From: Amyelois transitella
Lineage: Eukaryota > Arthropoda > Insecta > Lepidoptera > Pyralidae
Length of the DNA stretch: 64,000 nucleotides
Direction: 5' to 3'
Assembly (NCBI RefSeq): GCF_032362555.1
Contig: NC_083519.1
Coordinates: 823,501-887,500, forward strand
Shown here: piece after piece, positions 1-10,644 of the stretch
How positions within the stretch are numbered: position 1 is the stretch's first letter
Layout of the letters: the number at the start of each line of letters is the position of its first letter
The notes under the pieces: model-generated
Database searches by the model: none
Seen by the model: only the letters and a program-made list of their open reading frames with translations
What the model was told of the DNA's origin: nothing
Position numbers and translations under genes: made by a program

Positions 1-1769
1 CGGGTACTTTTGACCTGACCCTTTACCAGGACGTCCTTAATTTGATCAAGATATGTTCGTCTAGGTCTTCCCACTCCGACCTTTCCCTCCACACTCTCCT
101 TGTATATCTACTTAGTCAAACTGCTTTAATTCATCCTCTCCACATGACCGAACCATCTTAACATACCCTTTTCTATTCCTGTAACTACATCTTCTTTCAC
201 ATCACAACATTCCCTTATCACGCTGTTCTTTATCCGGTCACTCAATTTCACACCCATCATACTCCTTAACGCTCTCATTTCCACTGCATTTATTCTGCTT
301 TCGTGCTTCTTTTGCCATACCCAACTTTCACTCCCATACATTAATGTCGGGACCAACACGCCATGTACAGCCAGTCGAGCCTTTTTGGATAGTTTCTGAC
401 TGCTCATAAAGGCATGCAAAGCTCCATTCACCATGTTCCCCGCGTTCACTCTCCTTTCAATATCACTATCACACTTGCCATCTGATGTAAACTTTGATCC
501 TAGATATACAAACTCTTTCACTTGCTCAACTTTTTCTCCTCCAATCAAAATATTATATGCTGTCATTTCTTTCTCCATTTCAAAAACCAGTGTTTTAGTT
601 TTACTTACGTTCACTTTCATTCCTTTCTCCTTTAAAGCTTCATGCATACAGTTTACCATCTCCACTAACTCTTCTGCTGATGACGCCAGTATAACCTGAT
701 CGTCGGCATAGAGCAGACATTTGACGAGTAACTCATTCATCCTTAATCCACTTTCAGACTCTTTCAAATCTGTCAAACAACTATCCATAAATAGGTGGAA
801 CAGCCACGGTGACGCAACACATCCTTGCCTAACGCCTTTCTCAATCTTAAAACACTCAGTGTGCGCTCCGTTTATCCTAAAACAAGCACTCGAATCCTCA
901 TATAAGGATTTCAGTGCTCGTATTGAGAGACTGCTCACCCCATGCATAGAAAGTGCTGACCACAATTCATTCCTCACAACTCTGTCATAGGCCTTTTCCA
1001 GATCTACGAATGTGCAATAGACTTTTTGACTCTTGGCCAAAAACTTTTCGGCTATGCACCGCAAAGAAAAGATCTGATCAGTACATCCCATTCCCGTTCG
1101 AAATCCCGCTTGAGCATCCCATATTTTATCATCAGTTGCATTCCTGACTCTATTAATCAATACCTTAGCATACAATTTGCCGACGACGCTAAGCAGGCTT
1201 ATACCACGATAATTTTTGCAGTCCAGTTGTGACCCTTTTCCTTTGTAAAGTGGTACGATAACAGCCTTACACCAATCTTTTGGTAGGTACTCGGCCGCTT
1301 CTCCAACACAAATGAAAAGGCAGTACAACTGACTAGCTACTACGACTTTTCCTGCTTTTAGCATCTCAACCGACACTATCATACCCAGCAGCCTTGCCCG
1401 CTTTCATACTCTTAAGTGCTTCCACAATATCGAAAATTTCAATTTGGCCTTTCATCTCATTCTCTTTTTCTTCGCTATAGCAGAAATCGTTATTATGTCC
1501 TTCCTTTTTTTTCAAATAAACCTTTAAAATATTCCTTCCATATCTTTAGCACACATTCTTCTCCTTTCACAACGCTACCATCCTGGCATCGGATCCTAGT
1601 CAGCTCTCTGGTTATAGTTTTTCCTCGGGCTGACCTTACGGATTTCCAGAAGACTTTCAAATTTGACTGAAAGTCTTCTGATAGCCTTTTATCAAATTCC
1701 TCTTTATACTCTTTTTTCTTTCTAATCACAGCTTTCTTAACCAAATCTTTCCTTTTTTTATATTCCTTA
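1..1769 (-). mobile_element. RTE-like LINE, 5'-truncated and broken copy
   Basis: This is a second copy of the LINE at 10.6-13.6 kb. Window base 1 corresponds to about base 10784 and the two run colinearly until about 1769, where similarity stops abruptly (5' truncation). The left end runs off the window. It encodes only the reverse transcriptase half and the C-terminal tail. The reading frame is broken. A nonsense change (Glu codon to stop) lies near 147, just after the GHVERMN stretch. A 2-bp loss lies near 1378, a 4-bp gain near 1287 (extra AGGT), and a 1-bp loss near 1313 (AATGAAAAGG against AATTGAAAAGG). The YADD catalytic motif survives. Nucleotide identity to the other copy looks very high by eye, so the insertion is recent. 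It is a pseudogene copy. Confidence 0.85.
126..1382 (-). pseudogene. Reverse transcriptase remnant of the LINE copy at 1-1769
   Basis: This is the longest open piece (418 codons) of the broken LINE copy. It holds reverse transcriptase motif A (FVDLEKAYDR), motif B (GVRQGC) and motif C (LLYADD), followed by the C-terminal region ending at GHVERMN. Compared with the longer copy it stops early, because the Glu codon after that stretch has become a stop. The first residues come from a shifted frame caused by small indels around 1287-1380. It cannot give a working protein, because the endonuclease half is absent and the frame is disrupted upstream. Confidence 0.8.
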
Positions 1770-2630
1770 AAAATAAAAGCTAGTGACAAAAATGCTTACA
1801 AATGTAAAAACCTTTTTATTGTATATTGTATTCGATGGAGCCTGATGTGAGTTACTTTTTACGCAGGCGAAGCTTTGGACAACAGCTAGTACGAAAGTCA
1901 ATATTTATTAAAATATAAAAATATTGTGAGATTGATCAAAGTTATGTACCTACCAAACTAGAAAACAATTATACTTGCCTTAGATTAACTAATTATCTGA
2001 ATATATCAATTTACTATGTAAAACAATAAATAAATTTTAAATGTATTAATCAAAATATTAAGTAACGTACGTATGATATAAATGAGTATAACCGATTAAT
2101 TCGTTTTATCAGTTTACATCGGGGAAGGAGGTACAATTTCTAAAGGAACAAATTCACATATCAGATTAGGAACCTCATTTGTTTTCAGATCGTAAGTTGA
2201 TAAAACAACTTGTAATAATTTTCGCAAAAATTCTGAGAATTCGAAAATTGATATATAGTCTTGTCAAGAAAAAAACTCTAATTATCGAGTTATCCACATA
2301 CTACCAAATGCAATATCTCCGCAATTATTCTACCAATTTGGCTGTTTTTTTTTGACAAGGTGAATAATAGGCTTAGAAAGCGTTTGGACCAATAAAAAAA
2401 AAAAAACATGTAGGTCTAGTTGTCAAGATCTTCCCGCGCGCCACGGATATAAGAAGACCTTTTTTCTCACATTTTAAGGCAAATAAAAGATAAAGAAGGT
2501 TTTTTTCGATTGTAATAATAAACGGTTTCTTAATTTACAAAATTCTTGTTTAATAAATTGTAAGAAAGTCGCAGCATCATGGTATCGCCTCGAATTCTTG
2601 AATAAAAACTTTCGATTACTTACTTTATAT
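1770..2630. other. AT-rich stretch without a recognised gene
   Basis: Nothing here looks coding. The first 120 bases contain a short GCGAAGC...ACAGCTAGTA piece that resembles the end of the short retroposons described elsewhere (family D), next to the truncated LINE. The remainder is AT-rich single-copy-looking sequence with poly-A and poly-T runs. Confidence 0.5.
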
Positions 2631-3154
2631 GTCAGAGGATGACTTTCAAAATATTAATTATACTTTTTTTGGGCGGCACTATTGGAATTTTGTTTAATAA
2701 TATAGCCATTACGGGATTGCTTTAAACATATAAGGATATTTTATACTATATATTGAACTATACATACTATTTATTATATAAATATAATATGTTATATAAG
2801 TATAATATAAAAATTTTAAAAACGGAAAGATTTGTATCATTTTTTTGTTACCAATTAACTTAAAAATTACCTGATTGATTTTGAAGAATTTGGTCAGAGG
2901 ATGACTTTCAAAATATTAATTATACTTTTTTTGGGCGGCACTATTGGAATTTTGTTTAATAATATAGCCATTACGGGATTGCTTTAAACATATAAGGATA
3001 TTTTATACTATATATTGAACTATACATACTATTTATTATATAAATATAATATGTTATATAAGTATAATATAAAAATTTTAAAAACGGAAAGATTTGTATC
3101 ATTTTTTTGTTACCAATTAACTTAAAAATTACCTGATTGATTTTGAAGAATTTG
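2631..3154. repeat. Exact tandem duplication, 2 x 262 bp
   Basis: A 262-bp unit beginning GTCAGAGGATGAC and ending GAAGAATTTG occurs at 2631-2892 and again, head to tail, at 2893-3154. Read by eye the two units are identical, so the duplication is recent or an assembly artefact. The unit is AT-rich and has no convincing coding potential. The small minus-strand ORF across the second unit is chance. Confidence 0.93.
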
Positions 3155-3502
3155 GCACAGATAATATCCCTTATTTTAATAATAAGACCAACAGCTATAA
3201 AATTGGAAATTCCCACAGAAGGAAATTGTGAACCCATATTTTAAAGTCAATTCAGTAATTTAGTTCTTCAAACAGCCACTTAGTCATATTGGGATTAAAA
3301 CCCGGGCATTGATCCTAATTCGTTCAACAAGCCAATCTTTGTGGAATTAATTGAAAAAGTTAACCGCAATTTTCTGAGAACTTTTTAAATTTAGAATCGA
3401 ACTGAAATTAAAAAGAATTTTTATAATTTTCCTAACGTTTCTGTTTCATAGAACTGACCATAGATGTCTTTAATTTAAGGAATAATTTAGAAACGTTAAC
3501 TT

Positions 3503-3577
3503 AGTGAATGTGGATGAAGTGAAAGAAAGTGTAGTCTCTGCTTACCCCTCCGGGAAAAGAGTGATTTTATGTATGCA
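3503..3577 (+). repeat. RTE-like LINE 3'-end fragment
   Basis: The stretch contains the LINE's terminal coding words (AATGTGGATGAAG, then TAGTCTCTGC), CCCCTCCGGGAAA, and finally GATTTTATGTATG. This is the 3' end of the element in plus orientation with an internal deletion. Confidence 0.75.
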
Positions 3578-4120
3578 ATTTAGATTTCTGTGAAACTGAC
3601 CAAACCTTTTTAGCGAGAGGTTTTGCCTCATAAATTCCATTTAAAATACCACATTAAAATGAGTCGGTGTACTATATAACTTTGTAATGATTTTTTGTCT
3701 CATTAAGTTGTTTACAGGAAAAATTGCCGCGTAAAAAGTGCATAGCATGTTTTTCTTACTAGCCGTGAATCATTTGCGAATATTTTGTAATTGAGATAGA
3801 CTTAATAAGTAGTGCGAAGTTGCTTTATTTTTTTTGTCGATGCAAGTTAAAGATACTTTTGTAAAACATTAACCTTTCTGACTCATTCTTTTTGTTTGTA
3901 TTAATAATCTTGTTTATGTTGCGTTTGCGTATATGTTAGGTAGGTCTTATCAAATATATAAATATGTAATATGTATATAGGGTCTGTTTAGGTCACACTA
4001 TTCCACATCTCATCGTTCATTCTCATCAGTCCTTTTCTTAGCTGCTGTACTTTATATTTATTTATGGTTAATGTCTCTAATCTCAAGTGCCGTGTGAGGT
4101 ACTCTACCTCACACGGAACA
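3578..4120. other. AT-rich stretch without a recognised gene
   Basis: I see no ORF, splice pattern or clear repeat family. The last part (about 3985-4120) precedes a family A head fragment. The small minus-strand ORF there has no recognisable protein features. Confidence 0.4.
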
Positions 4121-4126
4121 TGTGTG

Positions 4127-4215
4127 GCACGGTGTATAAGGGTACCAATAGAAAAATACCACTCCTTCCTTTCCCATGGATGTCGTAAAATGCGATTAAG
4201 GGATAGGCTTCTAAT
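4127..4215 (+). repeat. Family A head fragment
   Basis: It matches the first third of the family A SINE-like repeat: CACGGTG..., ACCAATAGAAAAA, CACTCC, CCCATGGATGTCGTAAAA, then AAGGGATAGGCTT. It breaks off before the middle of the repeat. Confidence 0.7.
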
Positions 4216-4355
4216 CATTATTAGTATCAATTAAGTATCTGTATCCTTCTTGATAAGAACTTTCAATTTTAACAGCAAACTTTTGATTTTAACAAAATTG
4301 CGGTCTCCGATCATATCGGATCACACTTTCAGTTTTACCCGAGTCGACCCGACCT

Positions 4356-4759
4356 GCAGGCCAATTCTGCTATTTTATTTTTAGCCGAAACGGATCTGAA
4401 ACGCATTGATTACAACTTTTGGTATTCTACTAACAATTTGTCAAAACGAAGCCGTAACGGTTTGGTTGTCGTATTCTGCTAAAGGACACGTAACCTTCCG
4501 TTTGCCGTTCGGCTATTATTTCGTATTCTGATAAGTTTTTGACAGTTGGTCCGGCCGAGACGCAACGGTTCTGCATTGGTTGAATTGTCCAAAGTTACGG
4601 TTTTGCATCGGCAGCAAATAACCAACCGCTTCCGTTTCATTTGCGTTTCAGCTATCAACGTAAAGTTACTGGAATACCGTTTGACAATATAAACGCAACT
4701 GTAACCAAGCTGAAACGCATCCGAACTGTTTCGGTTAACAAATAGCAGAATTGGCCTGC
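4356..4759. mobile_element. Non-autonomous DNA element with ~45-bp terminal inverted repeats
   Basis: The left end reads GCAGGCCAATTCTGCTATTT (4356-4375) and continues with a GCCGAAAC word. The right end (about 4712-4759) is its reverse complement: GTTTCGG, then AAATAGCAGAATTGGCCTGC. The arms are about 45 bp with a few mismatches, the total is about 404 bp, and no transposase ORF lies between them. Internally the word GTATTCTG recurs. This fits a MITE. The superfamily cannot be named without target-site duplications from other copies. Confidence 0.75.
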
Positions 4760-5013
4760 TGGCCCGAACAGTTGCCAAATTCATTCGGACCGGGTCAATG
4801 ACCCCAGCCTCTGTCAATGACATGGTATTTATTGGACAACGAATAGACGAAATTGTTTAAACAGTTTTTTTTTTTATTATAGACGTGCACTTAATTTGTC
4901 ATACTTTTTAGAACCGGTTTGGTTAGATTAAAATCTCTGTGTAGGTGTGAATCGATCAAAAATTATTATTAGTTAAGTTTAGTCGGTACATACCTATAAA
5001 GGTTTATCAAATA

Positions 5014-5262
5014 TCACGTGCTTATCCTCCACGGGGTAGACAGAGCCAACTGTCTCAAAAACTGGTAGGCCACTTTTAGTTTGAGGGCTTAGTAATGGAA
5101 TTAAGACTTTTGTCAGTACCCAATTAAATCATATTATTAGGTACTATAATCTGTAACTATAATATATTAAGCCAAACAGCTGAACGTGGCCAATCAGTCT
5201 TTCCAATGCTGCTGGCTCTGTCGACCCCGCAAGGGATGTAGACGTGAATATATGTTTGTATG
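5014..5262. repeat. Family A fragments in inverted orientation
   Basis: The stretch 5014-5075 is a minus-strand 3'-end piece (CACGGGGTAGACAGAGCCAA). The stretch 5170-5262 is a plus-strand 3'-end piece (CAGCTGAACGTGGCC ... CTCTGTCGACCCCGCAAGGG) ending in a TATGTTTGTATG tail. They face each other about 95 bp apart. Confidence 0.75.
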
Positions 5263-5567
5263 TGTCTAATCATCTAAGAATTAGCAGCAACGGTCAGTGA
5301 CCCAAAACGCGTGTCGTTGCCACAAGCTATTAGACCAAATTGCCAATCCTGACTTGACCGTTATAAAGCTTGGCTAGCACCGGCTATGCTTGGCTTTGCT
5401 ATGATATAAAACGATTCGTGTGGTTTCGGAACCTTAAAAAAGGCATTATCTAGTTATTTCTTTACTGTGGATATTTAAAAAAAAAAATAATTAAATAAGC
5501 ACCTATAATACCTAGTAAAAACCATGATCAAAACTACATATATTAGGTACCATAACATAGAATATTA

Positions 5568-5625
5568 TCACGTCTATATCCCTTACGGGGTAGAAAGAGC
5601 TAACAGTTATCCAAAAACTGAACAA
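5568..5625 (-). repeat. Family A 3'-end fragment
   Basis: The words CACGTCTATATCCCTTACGG and GGTAGAAAGAGC match the tail of family A in minus orientation. Confidence 0.7.
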
Positions 5626-6237
5626 CGTTTGCCGGGACAGCTAGTTATTTTGTATAAACATTGTTGGTGTACGTAGGTACGTACGTCTACTTAAATAAAT
5701 AAGACAGACAGGCTACTAGAAATTACCTAAATAACTCACCCCGATCAAACACATAGTCTGCCCCCGCTGCAAGAAACGCGCGAGGCCGTTTTTAACGCGC
5801 GAAAATTATCGTTTTTTTCGCTGTTTATTATGACGAGAAACGCAGGACAGGGTTAGACAGACAGACATAGTTTTTCGCGCTATATATGAATATGAATGAA
5901 AGTAATTTCCAACCAAAGTCAAATAAATCGAAAAAATATTATTCCGAATTCTATGTCAGTATTACATTTCAATTGATTTCAAGCATAGTTTCTACAAGCA
6001 ATTACAGGTATAAAAAGCAGTATATACCAGTTATTATATCGCATAATTACAAATTTGTAGTATAATCCTATAATTATCCAAATTATTAGTAGGCTGGTTA
6101 ACTAAATTGGATGATATGGAATGAAATTGCACACGCAAACTCAAGAAAGGCATTTCTTAAAATAGTTAGACCTTATTTTGTTTCCGATTGTCAAATTGTA
6201 AATGCAAAGGTAAAGTAATTTTTTTATTTTTATAACA
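5626..6237. other. No gene recognised
   Basis: AT-rich DNA with a small GC-richer patch at 5755-5880 (CGCGCGAGG, GCGCGAAAA). No ORF or known repeat was seen. Confidence 0.4.
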
Positions 6238-6450
6238 TCCTACTAATATTATAAATGCGAAAGTTTGTGAGTATGTCAGGATGTCAGTATGGATGTTTGT
6301 TACTCTTTCACGCAAAAACTACTGAACCGATTACGATTAAATTTGGTATGTTAGCTAGCTGAAGATCCAGAACAACATATGGGCTACTTTTTATCCCGGA
6401 GTCCCCGCGGGAATGACGCCACGCGGAGGAAGTCGCGGGCGGCCTCTAGA
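6238..6450 (-). repeat. Family C short retroposon
   Basis: Read on the minus strand it starts near TCTAGAGGCCGCCCGCGACT and ends in TTATAATATTAGTAGGAT. The middle contains the sequence complementary to TTTCACGCAAAAACTACTGA. A second full copy lies in opposite orientation at 54891-55124. It is a non-coding lepidopteran-type short retroposon. I do not assign a catalogue name. Confidence 0.8.
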
Positions 6451-7330
6451 AATAAAGAATAATAAAAAACAACATCGCTTTCGCTTAGCATCGCGCTTCA
6501 ACATCTCTGGCCATCGACCCTAAATTTTTCGGCGCCGGCACCACAAAGTTTATATCTCGTCTTTTTGTCAGTCTGTCTGTATTACCATTAGCCATTAACC
6601 AAGCTTGAACACTGTAATTTTGCGAAATGTGTAATTCGATCTGCGGACGTTGGCAAAAAGTGTAGTAAATGGCGTGATTTTAAAGTTTTGAAACACTATC
6701 GCAGACATTTAATTTTGTCATTGCAAATTATGAAGCGATTTGACATAAATAAATTATATTATCATATCTATGCCCCTTGCGGGAAGGACAGAGCCGACAG
6801 TCTTGAAAAGACCACGTGTAATATAAATGATGATTCACTTTTAATATTATAAAACTTATATTCTTTGCAACCAAACCAGGTAAATAACAAAAGTAATGTA
6901 GTTAACAGAGTATGTTACCTCATCTTTTTGTCATAGTTTTTACATAAGCGAATATTATTAATTAAATTATTAAGATTTCTATAGTCACGTCTTATTATTA
7001 AGTCTATTTCGTATCTACACGTTCTTAATAAAATTTATGTGATCATGTGACCTATATGAACATGATAGTCAAACGTGTGCAAATAATTATTTTGATATCT
7101 AAATGGAGATCAGATTCTCCTTTTGTGATTAGTTTAGATGTCTTTGTCGGTTGAACTGTTATTGATAATGCTATAATTAAGTACCTACTTAGTAATTAAA
7201 TTGATGATAAATCTGTCTGATAGGATCGCGGTAATACTTTTTTTTGTTATATCTTCTTCCTAATTATAATACATTCGTTTATATAGATAGTTAATTAACT
7301 AGGTTTGTTATGTCTCACAACTGAGTAAAA
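6451..7330. other. No gene recognised
   Basis: Mostly AT-rich sequence. A family A 3'-end fragment in minus orientation sits at about 6765-6818 (CTTGCGGGAAGGACAGAGCC, AGTCTTGAAAAGAC). Nothing else can be assigned. Confidence 0.4.
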
Positions 7331-7333
7331 GCC

Positions 7334-7379
7334 ACACATTTTTTCTTCAAAATATATTCGTATTGAAGAAAAAATGTGT
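7334..7379. repeat. Perfect 17-bp hairpin
   Basis: ACACATTTTTTCTTCAA (7334-7350) and its exact reverse complement (7363-7379) flank a 12-base loop. It abuts a family A fragment, so it may be a remnant end of another element. Confidence 0.8.
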
Positions 7380-7380
7380 A

Positions 7381-7485
7381 GAAGACAGTGTCAACAGCCT
7401 TGAAAAGACTGAAAAGCCACGTTCAGCTGTATAGCTTTATGAAGGAATTGAGATTCAAATAGTGAGAGGTTGCTAGCTCTTCGCA
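7381..7485 (-). repeat. Family A fragment
   Basis: It contains CAACAGCCTTGAAAAGACTG, CCACGTTCAGCTGTAT, GAATTGAGATTCAAATAGTG and AGGTTGCTAGC in minus-strand family A order, truncated at both ends. Confidence 0.8.
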
Positions 7486-8400
7486 TTTATTCCTTTCCAA
7501 AAATATCGCAATCTCAATCAAATATCGTGTGTTGGTAAAAATCAAGAAAACCTACAATATAAAAACTTAAAACATAAAAAGCCCTAACTTCAATTGCGTC
7601 TTAATATCATTGTTGTGAGAAATTAACAAAAGACGGTCGTACTTTTTCGTCTCTTAAAATTATTATTTTTATGTAAGCGGCCTACATTTTTAAAGATGGT
7701 TTTCCTGGAAACTTAATAATATTGTCAAACCACTAACTGTGTTCCCATATTATGTAAAAATGACCTTTCTAACCACAAAACCGCACAGGGATTACCTACC
7801 TATGTAGTTACGTAATTATTTAGTGGACTACTTAAAAATTGATAATAAATTAAGAAAAAGCACCCTTTGTGTTCTAATAAAATTCTAACTAGCTACTAAT
7901 TCCCATTAGTAGATAAATTCCAAATGTAAGTATGTTCCGATGACACGTTCGGTTTAATTCATATCTCTCGTGTTATACACTTACTTTAACATATATTTAT
8001 CTGCGTTTTCAAAAGCTCTAACCAAATAAATATTATTCTTTATTTTTTTTATCCCAAAAGTAGATAAAAATGACTTTTGTTCAAATTCATTAAAAATTTT
8101 TACCTGTGCAGTATCTACCCTAAACCGACAAACTTGCATGACGACATTGAAAGCTTGAAAATTATTGAAACTTTAAAAATATTTGTAGCGACAAATGATT
8201 CAAAGACAAAGCCTCTATCAACACCTCCGGGAAAGAGTTCTGATTGTAGAAATAGTATTAAAATTACATCAACATAACAACATAACATTTTTAATAAAAT
8301 CATAAACCTACACATATAATAATCTAACAAATTGATTATTATAAATACAAAAAAAAATTAAGCAATGAAATCAATATTTACAAATAAAATGAATTAAAAT
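7486..8400. other. No gene recognised
   Basis: AT-rich sequence. A short degenerate piece at about 8207-8250 (CACCTCCGGGAAAGAG) resembles the RTE-like LINE tail. The overlapping small ORFs on both strands around 8077-8330 are incompatible with one another and show no protein features. Confidence 0.35.
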
Positions 8401-8403
8401 GTA

Positions 8404-8690
8404 ATGAAAAAAAAAGGGAAATTACCAATCCATCTTGAACCTAACAACAAGACAATCGCTATATACAAATTTATTCGGCGACGACGTCTGAGACGACCGC
8501 AGGAAGCATCCACTTGCCCCCCTCTGCGAGATGTCACGCGAGGAAACGTCAATCTTAAGACGTGCGCGTGCGCCGCTTTCCTGCTGCCTGCTTCCTTGAT
8601 GATGCGCATTTCTAGAAAGATCTTTTCTCGTTCGTGCTTCACGTCTCATTTGAATTTCACTGAAATAGGGCAGAAAATTACCTAAAAAGT
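8404..8690. other. GC-rich island of unknown origin
   Basis: This block is clearly richer in G+C than its surroundings and is open in several overlapping frames on both strands. The minus-strand readings are rich in Arg, Ser and Ala (75 and 82 codons). I recognise no domain. A decayed transposon fragment is the likeliest explanation. A small basic protein cannot be excluded but has no supporting signal. Confidence 0.3.
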
Positions 8691-8744
8691 TATTATTTAA
8701 GCATAATTTGTGAATCCCACAGATAAGGGGAACAGTGAGAGATG

Positions 8745-9125
8745 TTTTCTTTCTCCTGGCTTTAGTCCCGGTTGCATCCTCACCACTCTAGAGAGGAGCC
8801 CGAGGTATGCCATTGACCATGGATTCTGGTTTAGGAGAGTCAGGTTTTTACACAACTTCTATCTGACACCTTTGCAGGAGATCTAAACCCGTATTAGATC
8901 CATGATTACACATCCAGTTGCATGAATGTGCAGTTTTCCTCCCCATGTTTTCCCTTACCGTTAGAGTACCGGTTAGTATTCAAATTAATATATCCACATA
9001 ACTTCGAAAACCTACATAACTTGGAAAATAGTACATAGCCGGGGTGGGATTTGAACCTGTGCCCTACAGCGCATTACGCATTTTAACCCGGCAACTTACC
9101 GATTCGACGCACTTTGCATATAGCG
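8745..9125 (-). repeat. tRNA-headed SINE (family T3), long copy
   Basis: At its right end the plus strand reads GGGTGGGATTTGAACCTGTG followed by AACCCGGCAACTTACCGATTC. On the minus strand this is a tRNA-like head with an A-box-like GTTRNNTGCC region and a B box of the GTTCAAATCC type. The body runs leftward and contains GAATGTGCAGTTTTCC and CGGTTAGTATTCAAA. The same body and head words recur at 10060-10190 and 16055-16195. Confidence 0.65.
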
Positions 9126-9432
9126 AGATCTATGTATTCCGTGGTAAATCCTGACGATACCAAATTTTGTGCCAAATTCTTGTAATAGATAAAATCCCTG
9201 GACACAAAACACTCTTTTTTGTAGTACTGTTAAATGTGACCGAATTATACTATTCGGCAGAAGTGGTCAAGATAAGCGTTATCACAAGGTTACCGCTATC
9301 TGCACAATGAACGCCCGTGGATGCACGCAGATAAACTTATAATTATATCTTTAGGACATTTCTTTTGAAATGACTTGTAAAGACAATTTTACTTACTTAT
9401 AAAAAAAAAAACTAAAGACTTAATCTCACTTC
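9126..9432. other. No gene recognised
   Basis: AT-rich, no ORF, no recognised repeat family. Confidence 0.4.
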
Positions 9433-9535
9433 CAACTAATATTATAAATGCGAAAGTATGTTTATATGTTTGTTGTCTCTTCACGCGTTTTCTACTAAAC
9501 TAATATTTTTGAAATTTTGCGTACATATATTCATA
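9433..9535 (-). repeat. Family C fragment (tail half)
   Basis: CTAATATTATAAATGCGAAAG followed by a diverged TCTTCACGCGTTTTCTACTA matches the tail half of family C read on the minus strand. Confidence 0.6.
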
Positions 9536-9552
9536 CAAACAAACATATACTT

Positions 9553-9660
9553 AGTATCGTTGAGTTAGTATCTCGAAACACATGTCTCGAACTTTTTTCG
9601 GGGCAAACTCAACCTGTGTTATTTGTCCCGTATAAATTTATTAATTATTTTATTTATATA
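9553..9660 (+). repeat. Family T1 SINE, 3' half
   Basis: AGTATCGTTGAGTTAGTATC, GTCTCGAAC, AACTCAACCTGTGTTATTTG and TCCCGTATAAATTTA repeat the 3' half of the tRNA-headed SINE at 46295-46545. The tRNA-like head is absent. Confidence 0.75.
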
Positions 9661-10059
9661 ATCATGTCTATATATCTTGCGGAGTAGATACAGCCAACAT
9701 AACAAGTAATGATCACATAAATGCTATTACCATTAATTAACCACGTGGATTATAGAAAATCGGAGATTATGTGATTTAAATATTATTTGAAAATTTAAAT
9801 TACAATTAATTTTATCGATCTGTTATCTTAATTCATAGAAAAATAATTGATTAGGCGCCTATTGCGTGAGTGACGTAAATCAATGGATCAAATTGGATTA
9901 ACGTGTTATTTTATCTCAGTAGCTATTAGGTATAACCAATAATTAATTAAGTACCATTCTAACATTCATTTAAATTGCATTTTTTTTTGTTATTTTCAGC
10001 CTTTTATTTGCACCTAATAGCCTAATACATATACGAGTATAATTGATTGATCGTAAGAA
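9661..10059. other. No gene recognised
   Basis: A short minus-strand family A tail piece lies at 9662-9700 (CATGTCTATAT, CGGAGTAGATACAGCCAACA). The rest is AT-rich with no recognisable feature. Confidence 0.4.
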
Positions 10060-10195
10060 GATCGGTCAGTATTCAAACTAATGTACATAGCTTCGATAAT
10101 AGTCATTGGTACATGGCTGAGTTGGGATTTGAACTTGTGCCTTTATGCGTTTTAACCGGGCATCTAACCGATTCGACCACAGAAGCTCTTGATTA
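10060..10195 (-). repeat. Family T3 SINE head
   Basis: On the minus strand it reads GTGGTCGAATCGGTTAGATG (A-box region), then CACAAGTTCAAATCCCAACT (B box, plus positions 10125-10135). It resembles a tRNA promoter, but the cloverleaf is not intact. It is therefore a SINE head and not a tRNA gene. Confidence 0.7.
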
Positions 10196-10318
10196 CTTGA
10201 AAGATACTATACAGTGTAAGTGATGCGGCTTTTTCTTCGCTACCAACTTTTTTTCGCTACCAGCTTGAAACATAAAATGCTTATGTTAAACATTTAATGG
10301 GTCAAGAGTCCCGAAATT

Positions 10319-10449
10319 GCCGATCTTGCATGAAGAGAGTTATGAATGTGGATGAAGCGAAGGAAGTATGCAGAGATCGTGGCAAGTGGAGAGATGTAGT
10401 CTCTGCCTACAGCTCCGGGAAAGAGGCGTGATTTTATGTATTTATGTAT
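10319..10449 (+). repeat. RTE-like LINE 3'-end fragment
   Basis: It carries the last ~35 codons of the LINE in plus orientation (GAGAGTTATGAATGTGGATG, GCAGAGATCGTGGCAAGTGG), the CTCCGGGAAAGAGGCGTGAT tail and a (TATG)n-like end. It lies opposite in orientation to the near-intact copy 200 bp to the right. Confidence 0.85.
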
Positions 10450-10644
10450 GTAAAATAAAATGTCAGTGTTTATGACGAAGTTATTGCGAATGACGTGTCG
10501 CCGTTAGTTTTGATTGAGTTCAATGTATTTTATCTCTCCGTAATGGAAATCAAGGTGACCCAGAATAAATTTATTGAATTGATTATAAATTATATTATAC
10601 ATGAAAGCGATTATTGTCTTTTTCTGCATTTGTGTTGTATTATT

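Noticed and set aside
2971..3237. 88-codon minus-strand ORF
   Set aside because: It lies in the AT-rich tandem duplication. The composition is Ile/Tyr/Lys noise.
4479..4823. 114-codon minus-strand ORF
   Set aside because: It lies largely inside the TIR element and crosses its right end. No protein features.
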